Positions 23,791 to 34,912 of a stretch of DNA of 64,000 nt are shown piece after piece; the first letter of the stretch is position 1, and the number at the start of each line of letters is the position of its first letter. Source of the stretch: Plazaster borealis (taxonomy: Eukaryota; Echinodermata; Asteroidea; Forcipulatida; Labidiasteridae). Where the stretch lies: positions 12,218,663-12,282,662 of the forward strand of contig CM037469.1 of the NCBI GenBank assembly GCA_021014325.1. Reading direction: 5' to 3'. A model generated the notes under the pieces. It was not told the origin of the DNA, did not search any database, and saw only the letters and a program-made list of their open reading frames with translations. A program made the position numbers and the translations under genes.

Positions 23791-26700
23791 TCTTCTTCTT
23801 TCTTTTTTTTAAAAACAGGCGACGGGCGACGCACGACGGCCGACGGACGACGGGCGACGGGCGACGCACGACGCACGACGGACGACGGCAGATATGGAAT
23901 TCCATACAGAACTCTGTCTAGTCGACAATAGTTGGACTACGCTAGTCGACTGTTTGGAACCAGCTTAACGGGCATGGTCGCATCGCTGGTTTTCAATTTA
24001 GCCGTTTTCATAGAACAATGCAGAGTGGACCAGTTTAAAGCAAATGATAATGTACGTTGAGCCGTCGGTGGCGTTGACATAACTAGGGTCATTCGCACTT
24101 CAACGTCTGTGCGCATTCCCTACGTATGTCACTAAACAACCTCTAGTTAACCATTGGTCCTCACGCGAACTTGGCCAATGGTGAACACACAGGCTGCTTT
24201 CTTGGAATTCTGGTTCGCGAGGCTGCTCCACAATGAAAAAAAACATGGTAGTCTCATCATAGACTGCTACATAACATTTTAACAATCCTTTGCTATTGTT
24301 CCGTGTTTTAAAACAAATCATTACAACATAAATAATGTAATAAATATTCCAGTTGTTACACAATAACAAGTGATACATATGAATTATTAAAAAAATGTAA
24401 ACTTTTCTGTAAGCTATGTTTTGTATTTAGTTAAATAATGTGTCACACCGTGACAAATGATTCAATTGATATTTACCTGGTGAGCTGCGGGGCTGTATAG
24501 ACAAAATACGGTGTAGGCCTACATAATTATAGAAAAAGACAGACACAACGTTCAGGTAGGACTAAATATTTATGTTTTATTTCAAGAGATTGTGAGACGT
24601 TTTAAGGGAAAAAGTTAAAGTTAACTAAAATACTTACACAAAAGGTTTTTTGTTGGTATGTGGGGTTTATTTAGTGGGATACACTCGTACTGAGAAAACC
24701 GTCATGAGCGTATGTGGACTCTTTGGTTAAGGGACACGGGTTGATTTGCCCGAAATTGTACACGGGTAAAGATAATTTCTCGGTCCATTCTTTTCCATCT
24801 TGCTGTGTTGCAAGAATTAGGGGGGCGCTATCCCCTGCCTACCTGGGTCGTACGTCTATGACAAACACCGTGAACAAAACACAAAGGATAAAAAAAGATT
24901 GATCGTTTCAAGCTACCCTCACGTGATAAAAGGTATTATTTTCTATTTTGTTTGCGGTACGTCGTTGCTCAAGCGTTTTGTAGAGAGCAAAAAAGAAAAA
25001 CAAATTGAATACAAAATAAAACGCACTGAAGTGACGTTAAAGACATTTTCTGTCATGGGGACTCCGTCTATTGGAAAGTGAGCGCATCACCAAACTAAAT
25101 TTGACCTTCTCTTTAACGAGGAATGTTTCGATAAACAACCTATATCCTTGTCAACAAAACAGATGCGTGTGATCCTAAAACATGTTTATGCCTCAGTACA
25201 GACTGGATAATGTCTACGGTTTCGAGTTGAAGTTTATTTTATTTGTTAACTTATTTTTTATTTTGTTTGCTTTAAATAGTGTGTTCCCCTCCAAAGAGCC
25301 TCTTTGCCATAGCACCCAGAATATTTTCCCTGCGTTCGTAACTACTAAAAGAGCAACTTTTACATTTTGATTTCTGATGAGACCTTAGGGGTTGATTTGC
25401 ACGAGATTTCACACTGGCAAAAACATCAGTACCAATTTCCAATACTGGATAAAAAGTGTGGGGTTTTTTTTCTTTGCTTTTTCTTGCATTTTTTTCTTGT
25501 TCTTGCTGGGCCCAAATTTCCCCACTGTTATGCCCGAATTTGGGATGGCAGTTGTCCCCTGCCCACTAGGTCGTACGCCTAACACGGTACTGCACCTCGA
25601 AGGTCTGTGAAAACTCGTATAAGAGGAAAAATTTAAAATTTGTAATTTTGATGTGAAATAGACCTTGACAGGCAAGAAACAAATGATTGCCTTGATCTGA
25701 CATGAGATTAATGTAGTTTAAAGCCCTCCAGTTAGGAAAGGGGCCAACAAATAGTTCCACATAATCACTAATTTAGTAATTTCTCCAAAGTCTACTGACT
25801 GGGGGTGGGGTAGTCAAACTCTTTGATATCCTAGAATGGACCATTCCACACATCTTAGAGGGGCGGGGGGGGGGTCAGGCCCCAGATTATTATAATTTTG
25901 GTGTTACAGGAATTTTTTCTACAATATTGGATGGTGTGACCTATCCTCTTACCTCCCTGTAAATTTTGACCTGTCCTCTTACCCCCATGATCCTATGACC
26001 TCTCCTCTACCCCCCTGAATCCTATGACCTGTCCTCTTAAAAACCGCAAAATGAAGAACGTGTTGTACAGATAATTAAGTGGCGGCCGCCGGATAATTTA
26101 GTAGCGGCCGCCGGATAATAAGTGGCGGCCGCCGGATAATTAAGTGGCGGCCGCCGGATAATTAAGTGGCAGCCGCCGGATAATTAAGTGGAGGCCGCCG
26201 GATAATAAGTGGCGGCCGCCGAATAATTAAGTGGCAGCCGCCGGATAATTAAGTGGCGGCCGCCGGATAATTAAGTGGCGGCCGCCGGATAATAAGTGGC
26301 GGCCGCCGGATAATTAAGTGGCGGCCGCCGGATAATTAAGTGGCGGCCGCCGGATAATTAAGTGGCGGCCGCCGGATAATAACTGGCGGCCGCCGGATAA
26401 TTAAGTGGCGGCCGCCGGATAATTAAGTGGCAGCCGCCGGATGATAAGTGGCGGCCGCCGGATAATTAAGTGGCGGCCGCCGGATAATTAAGTGGCAGCC
26501 GCCGGATGATAAGTGGCGGCCGCCGGATAATTAAGTGGCGGCCGCCGGATAATAAGTGGCGGCCGCCGGATAATTATGTGGCGGCCGCCGGATAATTAAG
26601 TGGCGGCCGTAAGATAAATGGTACAAAAAAATATTCTCGCGCTCATGAAAAACATATTTCACCTGGCACTATCCGGCTTCCGTACAAAAACGCTACCACC

Positions 26701-27147
26701 TTTTGAAATTTTCACAGGTTAGTTTTATGGTGTATATCTACAACTATATATGAATGAAAAAACGTATATAATCCATTTAATGAACTCGAAACTTAATAGG
26801 CTGTTTGGATGGTAGGTTTCATAGGGAGTCATCACAGGTACAGGGCGCATTATTCAATAATAGATTTGTGTAATTTCAACTTCTCTCAAAGGTCGACTGA
26901 ATCGCTGTGTCAGGACAACCTTGAAAAGGGTCGACCAAACACTATAACTAGTATGAACAATGACAAGTTTATGCGTGTCGTTCGCTCGGTTGGAAAAAGG
27001 TTCATACACAGAGAAAGGAACGCGAAAATCAAAGTTCAATAAGCTGTATAGGCCTCAATTGAGGGGCTTCAATGCCTGTTGCGCTCTAATGCTCAGCCGC
27101 CGTTTTTTTCAAATGCATTTTCTTGATTATATTTCTCTTCGCTGCAG
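23777..27147 (+). repeat. 3.37-kb tandem duplication, copy 1
   Basis: This segment is followed immediately by a nearly identical copy at 27148-30508. Copy 1 contains a heptanucleotide array (23817-23888), the block related to 14640-15860, a part of the repeat also found in the reductase introns (25800-25880), the NotI-unit array (26073-26613) and a MITE family 1 remnant (26650-26785). Its left edge falls inside the GAACACCATAG terminus of the element at 22508-23790. No gene is convincingly encoded; the 92-codon - strand ORF at 24100-24378 is copied unchanged but has no other support. Confidence 0.95.
26073..26613 (+). repeat. NotI-site minisatellite, array 1
   Basis: About 24 to 25 tandem units of 21-22 bp, consensus GGCGGCCGCCGGATAATTAA plus GT, alternating with a form one base shorter (GATAATAAGT). 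Each intact unit contains GCGGCCGC (a NotI site) inside the palindrome GGCGGCCGCC. Variants such as GGCAGCCGCC and GGAGGCCGCC recur at fixed positions. Confidence 0.95.
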
Positions 27148-30100
27148 GAACACCATAGTTTTCTTCTTCTTTCTTTTTTTTAAAAACAGGCGACGGGCGA
27201 CGCACGACGGCCGACGGACGACGGGCGACGGGCGACGCACGACGCACGACGGACGACGGCAGATATGGAATTCCATACAGAACTCTGTCTAGTCGACAAT
27301 AGTTGGACTACGCTAGTCGACTGTTTGGAACCAGCTTAACGGGCATGGTCGCATCGCTGGTTTTCAATTTAGCCGTTTTCATAGAACAATGCAGAGTGGA
27401 CCAGTTTAAAGCAAATGATAATGTACGTTGAGCCGTCGGTGGCGTTGACATAACTAGGGTCATTCGCACTTCAACGTCTGTGCGCATTCCCTACGTATGT
27501 CACTAAACAACCTCTAGTTAACCATTGGTCCTCACGCGAACTTGGCCAATGGTGAACACACAGGCTGCTTTCTTGGAATTCTGGTTCGCGAGGCTGCTCC
27601 ACAATGAAAAAAAACATGGTAGTCTCATCATAGACTGCTACATAACATTTTAACAATCCTTTGCTATTGTTCCGTGTTTTAAAACAAATCATTACAACAT
27701 AAATAATGTAATAAATATTCCAGTTGTTACACAATAACAAGTGATACATATGAATTATTAAAAAAATGTAAACTTTTCTGTAAGCTATGTTTTGTATTTA
27801 GTTAAATAATGTGTCACACCGTGACAAATGATTCAATTGATATTTACCTGGTGAGCTGCGGGGCTGTATAGACAAAATACGGTGTAGGCCTACATAATTA
27901 TAGAAAAAGACAGACACAACGTTCAGGTAGGACTAAATATTTATGTTTTATTTCAAGAGATTGTGAGACGTTTTAAGGGAAAAAGTTAAAGTTAACTAAA
28001 ATACTTACACAAAAGGTTTTTTGTTGGTATGTGGGGTTTATTTAGTGGGATACACTCGTACTGAGAAAACCGTCATGAGCGTATGTGGACTCTTTGGTTA
28101 AGGGACACGGGTTGATTTGCCCGAAATTGTACACGGGTAAAGATAATTTCTCGGTCCATTCTTTTCCATCTTGCTGTGTTGCAAGAATTAGGGGCGCTAT
28201 CCCCTGCCTACCTGGGTCGTACGTCTATGACAAACACCGTGAACAAAACACAAAGGATAAAAAAGATTGATCGTTTCAAGCTACCCTCACGTGATAAAAG
28301 GTATTATTTTCTATTTTGTTTGCGGTACGTCGTTGCTCAAGCGTTTTGTAGAGAGCAAAAAAGAAAAACAAATTGAATACAAAATAAAACGCACTGAAGT
28401 GACGTTAAAGACATTTTCTGTCATGGGGACTCCGTCTATTGGAAAGTGAGCGCATCACCAAACTAAATTTGACCTTCTCTTTAACGAGGAATGTTTCGAT
28501 AAACAACCTATATCCTTGTCAACAAAACAGATGCGTGTGATCCTAAAACATGTTTATGCCTCAGTACAGACTGGATAATGTCTACGGTTTCGAGTTGAAG
28601 TTTATTTTATTTGTTAACTTATTTTTTATTTTGTTTGCTTTAAATAGTGTGTTCCCCTCCAAAGAGCCTCTTTGCCATAGCACCCAGAATATTTTCCCTG
28701 CGTTCGTAACTACTAAAAGAGCAACTTTTACATTTTGATTTCTGATGAGACCTTAGGGGTTGATTTGCACGAGATTTCACACTGGCAAAAACATCAGTAC
28801 CAATTTCCAATACTGGATAAAAAGTGTGGGGTTTTTTTTCTTTGCTTTTTCTTGCATTTTTTTCTTGTTCTTGCTGGGCCCAAATTTCCCCCACTGTTAT
28901 GCCCGAATTTGGGATGGCAGTTGTCCCCTGCCCACTAGGTCGTACGCCTAACACGGTACTGCACCTCGAAGGTCTGTGAAAACTCGTATAAGAGGAAAAA
29001 TTTAAAATTTGTAATTTTGATGTGAAATAGACCTTGACAGGCAAGAAACAAATGATTGCCTTGATCTGACATGAGATTAATGTAGTTTAAAGCCCTCCAG
29101 TTAGGAAAGGGGCCAACAAATAGTTCCACATAATCACTAATTTAGTAATTTCTCCAAAGTCTACTGACTGGGGGTGGGGTAGTCAAACTCTTTGATATCC
29201 TAGAATGGACCATTCCACACATCTTAGAGGGGCGGGGGTCAGGCCCCAGATTATTATAATTTTGGTGTTACAGGAATTTTTTCTACAATATTGGATGGTG
29301 TGACCTATCCTCTTACCTCCCTGTAAATTTTGACCTGTCCTCTTACCCCCATGATCCTATGACCTCTCCTCTACCCCCCTGAATCCTATGACCTGTCCTC
29401 TTAAAAACCGCAAAATGAAGAACGTGTTGTACAGATAATTAAGTGGCGGCCGCCGGATAATTTAGTAGCGGCCGCCGGATAATAAGTGGCGGCCGCCGGA
29501 TAATTAAGTGGCGGCCGCCGGATAATTAAGTGGCAGCCGCCGGATAATTAAGTGGAGGCCGCCGGATAATAAGTGGCGGCCGCCGAATAATTAAGTGGCA
29601 GCCGCCGGATAATTAAGTGGCGGCCGCCGGATAATTAAGCGGCGGCCGCCGGATAATAAGTTGCGGCCACCGGATAATTAAGTGGCGGCCGCCGGATAAT
29701 TAAGTGGCGGCCGCCGGATAATTAAGTGGCGGCCGCCGGATAATAACTGGCGGCCGCCGGATAATTAAGTGGCGGCCGCCGGATAATTAAGTGGCAGCCG
29801 CCGGATGATAAGTGGCGGCCGCCGGATAATTAAGTGGCGGCCGCCGGATAATTAAGTGGCAGCCGCCGGATGATAAGTGGCGGCCGCCGGATAATTAAGT
29901 GGCGGCCGCCGGATAATAAGTGGCGGCCGCCGGATAATTATGTGGCGGCCGCCGGATAATTAAGTGGCGGCCGTAAGATAAATGGTACAAAAATATTCTC
30001 GCGCTCATGAAAACATATTTCACCTGGCACTATCCGGCTTCCGTACAAAAACGCTACCACCTTTTGAAATTTTCACAGGTTAGTTTTATGGTGTATATCT

Positions 30101-30508
30101 ACAACTATATATGAATGAAAAAACGTATATAATCCATTTAATGACCTCGAAACTTAATAGGCTGTTTGGATGGTAGGTTTCATAGGGAGTCATCACAGGT
30201 ACAGGGCGCATTATTCAATAATAGATTTGTGTAATTTCAACTTCTCTCAAAGGTCGACTGAATCGCTGTGTCAGGACAACCTTGAAAAGGGTCGACCAAA
30301 CACTATAACTAGTATGAACAATGACAAGTTTATGCGTGTCGTTCGCTCGGTTGGAAAAAGGTTCATACACAGAGAAAGGAACGCGAAAATCAAAGTTCAA
30401 TAAGCTGTATAGGCCTCAATTGAGGGGCTTCAATGCCTGTTGCGCTCTAATGCTCAGCCGCCGTTTTTTTCAAATGCATTTTCTTGATTATATTTCTCTT
30501 CGCTGCAG
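27148..30508 (+). repeat. 3.37-kb tandem duplication, copy 2
   Basis: Nearly identical to copy 1. The differences I see are mostly small indels in homopolymers (for example at 24821/28192, 25862/29231 and 25516/28888) and a few substitutions in the NotI array. The junction reads GCTGCAG then GAACACC, and the far end reads GCTGCAG then GAAGTTT. So GAA is shared at both breakpoints (3-bp microhomology). Confidence 0.95.
29434..29976 (+). repeat. NotI-site minisatellite, array 2
   Basis: The duplicated counterpart of the array at 26073-26613, with the same order of variant units. A few private changes occur (for example AAGCGGCGGCC and TTGCGGCCACC near 29638-29672), so it has begun to diverge on its own. 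Confidence 0.95.
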
Positions 30509-30904
30509 GAAGTTTAGTTGTTGATATTGGGATTGAACTGTTCTTTACTGTACCATTACCATTTGGAAATATACAATTTATATCTGTACAAATTGAATGA
30601 TATACCTTTTTTAAGCTCAGCTTTTTTATTTAAGCTTTGTTCAGACTTACAAAGTAACACATATTTCTTTTTATCACTGGTCACGCTTACCAACCGAAAA
30701 AAAGCTCTGCAAAATCTTGTAGTTGAGGCCTAATTTTGTTATCGATACTTACGAACATTTCAGAATTGTAAACACATTAAAAATACAAATAAATAACAAA
30801 CACAATATAGACCTATACAAGTTTAAAGTGCATTCCTGTTATGTTTAGGTGTTTGTATTATTATTTTTTTGCTCAAGTATTGATGTTTAAACGTAACGTT
30901 TATC

Positions 30905-31040
30905 ATTAAAGGGTTTGTATACGTGTTGTAATGACTCTGACAATTAATGGCAAAACAAACTTACTTGGTAAGAAAGACATCAGCTTTTTTCATAATTCAG
31001 CCCATGAATTTTCAAAAAAGTTAATACATTGGGTAGTCCA
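30905..31040 (+). mobile_element. MITE family 1, partial copy
   Basis: The left half only: AAAGGGTTTGTATACGTG, then GACTCTGACAATTAATGGC and ACTTACTTGGTAAGAA. It carries the uninterrupted version of the site occupied by the telomeric-repeat element at 31880, and so shows what that site looked like before insertion. Confidence 0.6.
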
Positions 31041-31242
31041 CCTTTAAAATCATCCAGAAACAAATGGCAGTTGTTATTTGCACAGAGTTAGTTCAATTAC
31101 CATGAAAATCTCATCGCAAAACGTGTGGTTGTCACATACTGCCATTAGTTTTTGCACATAAATCTTGGCAAAACCTAAAGGGGTGGATTGACAACCTTGT
31201 TTGATAACAACCATTATTCATCAATCATCAAAGAGACTTGTC

Positions 31243-31497
31243 CAGGGGCGGATCCAGGATTTTCCAAACGGGGGGCGTGAAAATATACCAAGCAGCAAAA
31301 TGATAAATTAAGTTTGTTGCGGATTGTTTGTAGTTAAAAATTAATAATACCAGGCCTGAGGGGTGTACGTTTATTTCTTCCCTTCCCCATTTCTCCCTCC
31401 CCCTCTCTCTCTCTCCCTCTTTTTTTCTTTTCTCCCTCTTTTTTTTATATGAAAAAGGGGGGGCGTGCGCCCCCACGCCCCCCTGGATCCGCGCCTG
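31243..31497. mobile_element. MITE with CAGGGGCGGATCCAGG termini (copy 2)
   Basis: Inverted relative to 5484-5681. It starts CAGGGGCGGATCCAGG and ends CCTGGATCCGCGCCTG. It has about 60 bp more internal sequence (around 31320-31380) than copy 1. Confidence 0.7.
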
Positions 31498-31879
31498 TTG
31501 TTTGACACGTGAAGGATATTTTTTATCAGGCTAACACCATGCTAATGGGGTGAGGGGGTGGGGTCGGCGGTGTTTCCTGAGGAGTATTAGTGTGTTTGTT
31601 AGTGTCATGCAATACAGTATTCATTTAGCCTGTAAATAGCAAATTAATTAACAACAATTACTTTGTGTATTACTGAAAACATCTACAGACCCTATGAAAG
31701 GTGTTGGGCTTGATAACATTGGGTTTATAGCTTTAGACCCCGGGTTTGTAGGATTTCCCAAAGCGAATAGGCCCTACTTTAAACTATAATTAGTCCCTTG
31801 CCATACAGTATGTCTATTTCAGGAAGCTATATAAGGGTTAAAGGCTCTGTATACGTGTTGTAATGACTCTGACAATTAA

Positions 31880-32493
31880 AGGGACACATTGCCTAACCCT
31901 AACCCTAACCCTAACCCTAACCCTAACCCTAACCCTAACCCTAACCCTAACCCTAACCCTAACCCTAACCCTAACCCTAACCCTAACCCTAATCCTAACC
32001 CTAAGCCTAACCCTAACCCTAACCCTAACCCTAACCCTAACCCTAACCCTAAGCCTAACCCTAACCCTAACCCTAACCCTAACCCTAACCCTAACCCTAA
32101 CCCTAACCCTAACCCTAACCCTAAGCCTAACCCTAAGCCTAACCCTAACCCTAACCCTAACCCTAACCCTAACCCTAACCCTAACCCTAACCCTAACCCT
32201 AACCCTAACCCTAACCCTAACCCTAACCCTAACCCTAACCCTAACCCTAACCCTAACCCTAACCCTAACCCTAACCCTAACCCTAACCCTAACCCTAACC
32301 CTAACCCTAACCCAGAAAATGGCCGACCGTGTTAGTTCGCAAAGTACAAGGAAAACCACGCAATTTCGAGGCATATTTGTGTGAATCATTGTATTCTACT
32401 TTTATAACGTCTTTCTAACCATATGCATTTTATAACAAACGGTTACAATAGCTTTTTTAGACCAACTCTTCCGATCCAAGGCAACGTGTCCCT
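31880..32493. mobile_element. TTAA-flanked MITE carrying a telomeric array
   Basis: The ends are AGGGACACATTGC and GCAACGTGTCCCT, inverted with one mismatch. TTAA directly flanks both sides (31876-31879 and 32494-32497), as expected for a TTAA-specific, piggyBac-like integration. The partial copy at 30905 has a single TTAA at the same position. The interior is the CCCTAA array plus about 180 bp of non-repetitive sequence. No transposase is present. Confidence 0.75.
31892..32313 (+). repeat. interstitial telomeric repeat (CCCTAA)n
   Basis: 422 bp, about 70 units of CCCTAA (TTAGGG on the - strand), with only about five variant units (CCTAAT or CCTAAG types between 31990 and 32140). Long VRVRV, LTLT and NPNP reading frames here are artefacts of the repeat. 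Confidence 0.98.
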
Positions 32494-32802
32494 TTAATGG
32501 CAATGTCAAACTTACTTGGTTAGAAGTACAGCAGCTTTGGGTAGTATAATGCCTTTTGGAAAACTTTTCACTTAGAAGTACTGCGGTTATGGAAAAAGAT
32601 ATCCCTTTTTATCCCCAAAAATTTGTATCTGAAAAGCGTTACTGACAGGAACGTTCCTCAGATCGTGTATTGCAATTGCAAATTATTCTCCTGCGTGAAC
32701 AAATTTTCAAAGGTTATGTTTTATGGGATATATCCACAACTATAAATATAGAATTGGAACAAATAGTGGGTTCCAATTAACAAACGACAACAATCCCTTT
32801 AT

Positions 32803-33357
32803 CAGACCTATATCTCAGTTTGACTTTACAGCTTGAAAACGTGTCAAAAGTATTCCCGTAGTTAGTGTCAGACAAAAATCACCATTATAGTTAACGTTTT
32901 CGTTACCAAACGACCATGATGCCCATAGATTGTTCGACCACTCAAGCATGAAGCACACACTCCCACACAATATAAAGCTTGTGTTTAAAGGTCACTTTTA
33001 CAAACTCTATTTCATCTTGAAATGTTTCTTTAAGAGCATGACAAATAATAAAAACATTACAACTGATTGGATTTCCTTTCATATAATGCACAAAATCATT
33101 GAGGTCGGCAAATGTTCAAGTTATTGGTCTTCGTTTCCCCAGTGTGTTCTGTAAAACCCAAACTCTCTCATGTACACAAGCATTTGGCGCTCCGTATGTG
33201 TCAGGCGTTTCGGATCTTTCCACTCAAATTTGAAGAGATTGCATAATAGCAACCTTCTTTTGCTTAATCACCATAGGAAAGGCCAGATCGTTCTCTTTTC
33301 TATGATGGTAAGCTTGGGTATGGAGAGGAAACTCGACCAAAAACTACAGCTTTTTAA
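32803..33357. other. no recognisable feature
   Basis: Unique-looking AT-rich sequence between the interrupted MITE and the 1.55-kb duplication. No supported exon. Confidence 0.35.
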
Positions 33358-33482
33358 AATATGGCCTGAATTTGTGCTTGGGCTTGAGTCCTTTTTGGTA
33401 TGTCATCTAGGTTGAAAAGTCGCCAGGGTATAGCGCACAGTCGACTAAAGTCGCGCTGTGTTTACTTGTCCCATGTCTTTAC

Positions 33483-33616
33483 CAGTGTTGTAGCCGTCGA
33501 GACTGGAGACCAAATTTGTATGGTCTTGGTCTCGAGCGCGCTCGATCTCCCCATTGGTTTCCCCCTTGGACTTGCTGGTCTTGGTCTTGGTTTTGGTCTC
33601 GCGGTGTACAACACTG
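33483..33616. mobile_element. MITE with CAGTGTTGTA/TACAACACTG ends
   Basis: It starts CAGTGTTGTAGCC and ends GGTGTACAACACTG. The interior is GGTCTTGGTCTCG-rich. The duplicated copy at 35038-35183 carries an extra run of a 12-bp unit, GGTCTCCCCATT. Confidence 0.7.
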
Positions 33617-33909
33617 CCAATCGGGATCGAGTACAGCAGTGACGATGGTGGACACTTATACAGAGTACTGGTATCCACCACAGGTGATCGCTCGTGGCAC
33701 ACAAATTCGCACTGTTTAAGGTTTTACGACAGGTATGATGAACATAAGCTTAATGGTGCTGCGCATGTGCAGCCAGCATGTGCCAGAAAACCACCGGACA
33801 CGGCCCGTTTCGTCCGAAAAGTGCACTGAGTTCTGTGACGTTTATTGCATGACGGGATATGCGGCTTAAAGTCTCACTCAAAAGATGGAATAATCTTGCG
33901 CAAGGACGT

Positions 33910-34278
33910 TAAAGGGTCTGTACACGTTTGGTAACGACTCTGAAAATGAATGGCAATACAAACTTACTTGGTAAGAAGTACAACAGCTTTGGATAGTATA
34001 ATGAATTTTGAGAAACTTTTCACTTGGAATTACTGCGGTTATGGACAAAAGGTGTAACTTTTTTATCCCCCAAAATTCGAATCTGACAGATTGTGTATTT
34101 CAATTGCAGATTATTCTTACTGCTCCAGATTTTCGACAATATCTCTCAAACGCTACCACCTTTTGAAATGAAATTTGAGCCGGTTAGTTCTATGGTATAT
34201 ACGGTATCTACAACTTACTATATAGGATAGAAACAAACAGTGGGCTCCAATTACCAAACGTATACAATCCCTTCAAAA
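33910..34278 (+). mobile_element. MITE family 1, full copy
   Basis: The ends are TTAAAGGGTCTGTACACG and CGTATACAATCCCTTCAA, each next to the GGTAA/TTACC words that mark the family. Internal marks are ACTTACTTGGTAAGAAGTAC, CTGCGGTTATGG, AGATTATTCTTACTG and CGCTACCACCTTTTGAAAT. The tandem-duplicate copy is at 35465-35832. Confidence 0.75.
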
Positions 34279-34912
34279 CGACCGGACTCGAATTCACACA
34301 AGTCCCGATATACAATGCACTTACAAAACGCAATGCACATATCGGAGGAGACGGGGTTTGTCCGTTTTTTCTTCGTTTTTTCTTCTTCTTCTGACATGCT
34401 GGCTGCACATGCGCCGAAGCACTTGTAACTTTACGAGGTGCTGTAAAAATGGATTTCATGTTCATAACTCTTTAAATACCTGTCGTAAAAATGCGAATCA
34501 TTATTAGGGCTATGAGCGCTCATCTTGTGGTGGATGCCAACACCTTGTAATATGTCCATCATCATCACTGCTATACTCGATCCTGATTGGTCAACTCGAT
34601 TATGGCCCACCCAGATCACGTGTAGCGTGTTTCTTTTTACAAAGTTGTGAACAACCACCCGCATAGTCACCTTGCTAAGGCATGCGTGTATGTTTACTAA
34701 ACGTATACCAGTATAACACCAATGTCTATTTGTACCGGTGCGCAATGACAAGTAAAGATCAATGGTGCGAAAAACAAAGAAATGAACCAAACGATAAAAG
34801 ATGAGTATTATGGTCTATAACAAAAACAAGACTGAAACAGAACAAATTACAGGTAAAGGTTCTCGAAGATTTTTACCACAGCTGCGGTATTGGAACAGAT
34901 AGAATATGGCCT

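Larger units (their letters stand above)
31837..32802 (+). mobile_element. MITE family 1 interrupted by a telomeric-repeat element
   Basis: The left part (31837-31879: AAAGGCTCTGTATACGTG, GACTCTGACAATTAA) and right part (32494-32802: TTAATGGCAATG ... AATCCCTTTA) together make one family 1 MITE of about 350 bp. A separate 614-bp element lies between them, flanked by TTAA on both sides. Confidence 0.75.
33358..34912 (+). repeat. 1.55-kb tandem duplication, copy A
   Basis: Followed directly by copy B (34913-36440). It contains the MITE at 33483-33616, a foldback pair (about 33615-33795 against 34385-34600), and a family 1 MITE (33910-34278) lying between the foldback arms. Confidence 0.95.

Noticed and set aside
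24100..24378. 92-codon - strand ORF, repeated unchanged at 27471-27749
   Set aside because: It is conserved only because the DNA was duplicated recently; the older related copy at 16434-16575 does not keep the frame, and there are no splice sites or recognisable domain.
26073..26613. NotI repeats as cloning-vector or linker contamination
   Set aside because: The units are natural-looking, variable, embedded in a duplicated genomic block and have no vector sequence nearby.
31838..32389. Long ORFs reading VRVRV, LTLT or NPNP
   Set aside because: They are translations of the CCCTAA array and follow from a 6-bp repeat without stop codons.
31880..32493. Telomeric array as evidence of a chromosome end
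   Set aside because: Unique sequence and other elements continue for more than 30 kb on both sides, and the array is bounded by inverted ends and TTAA.
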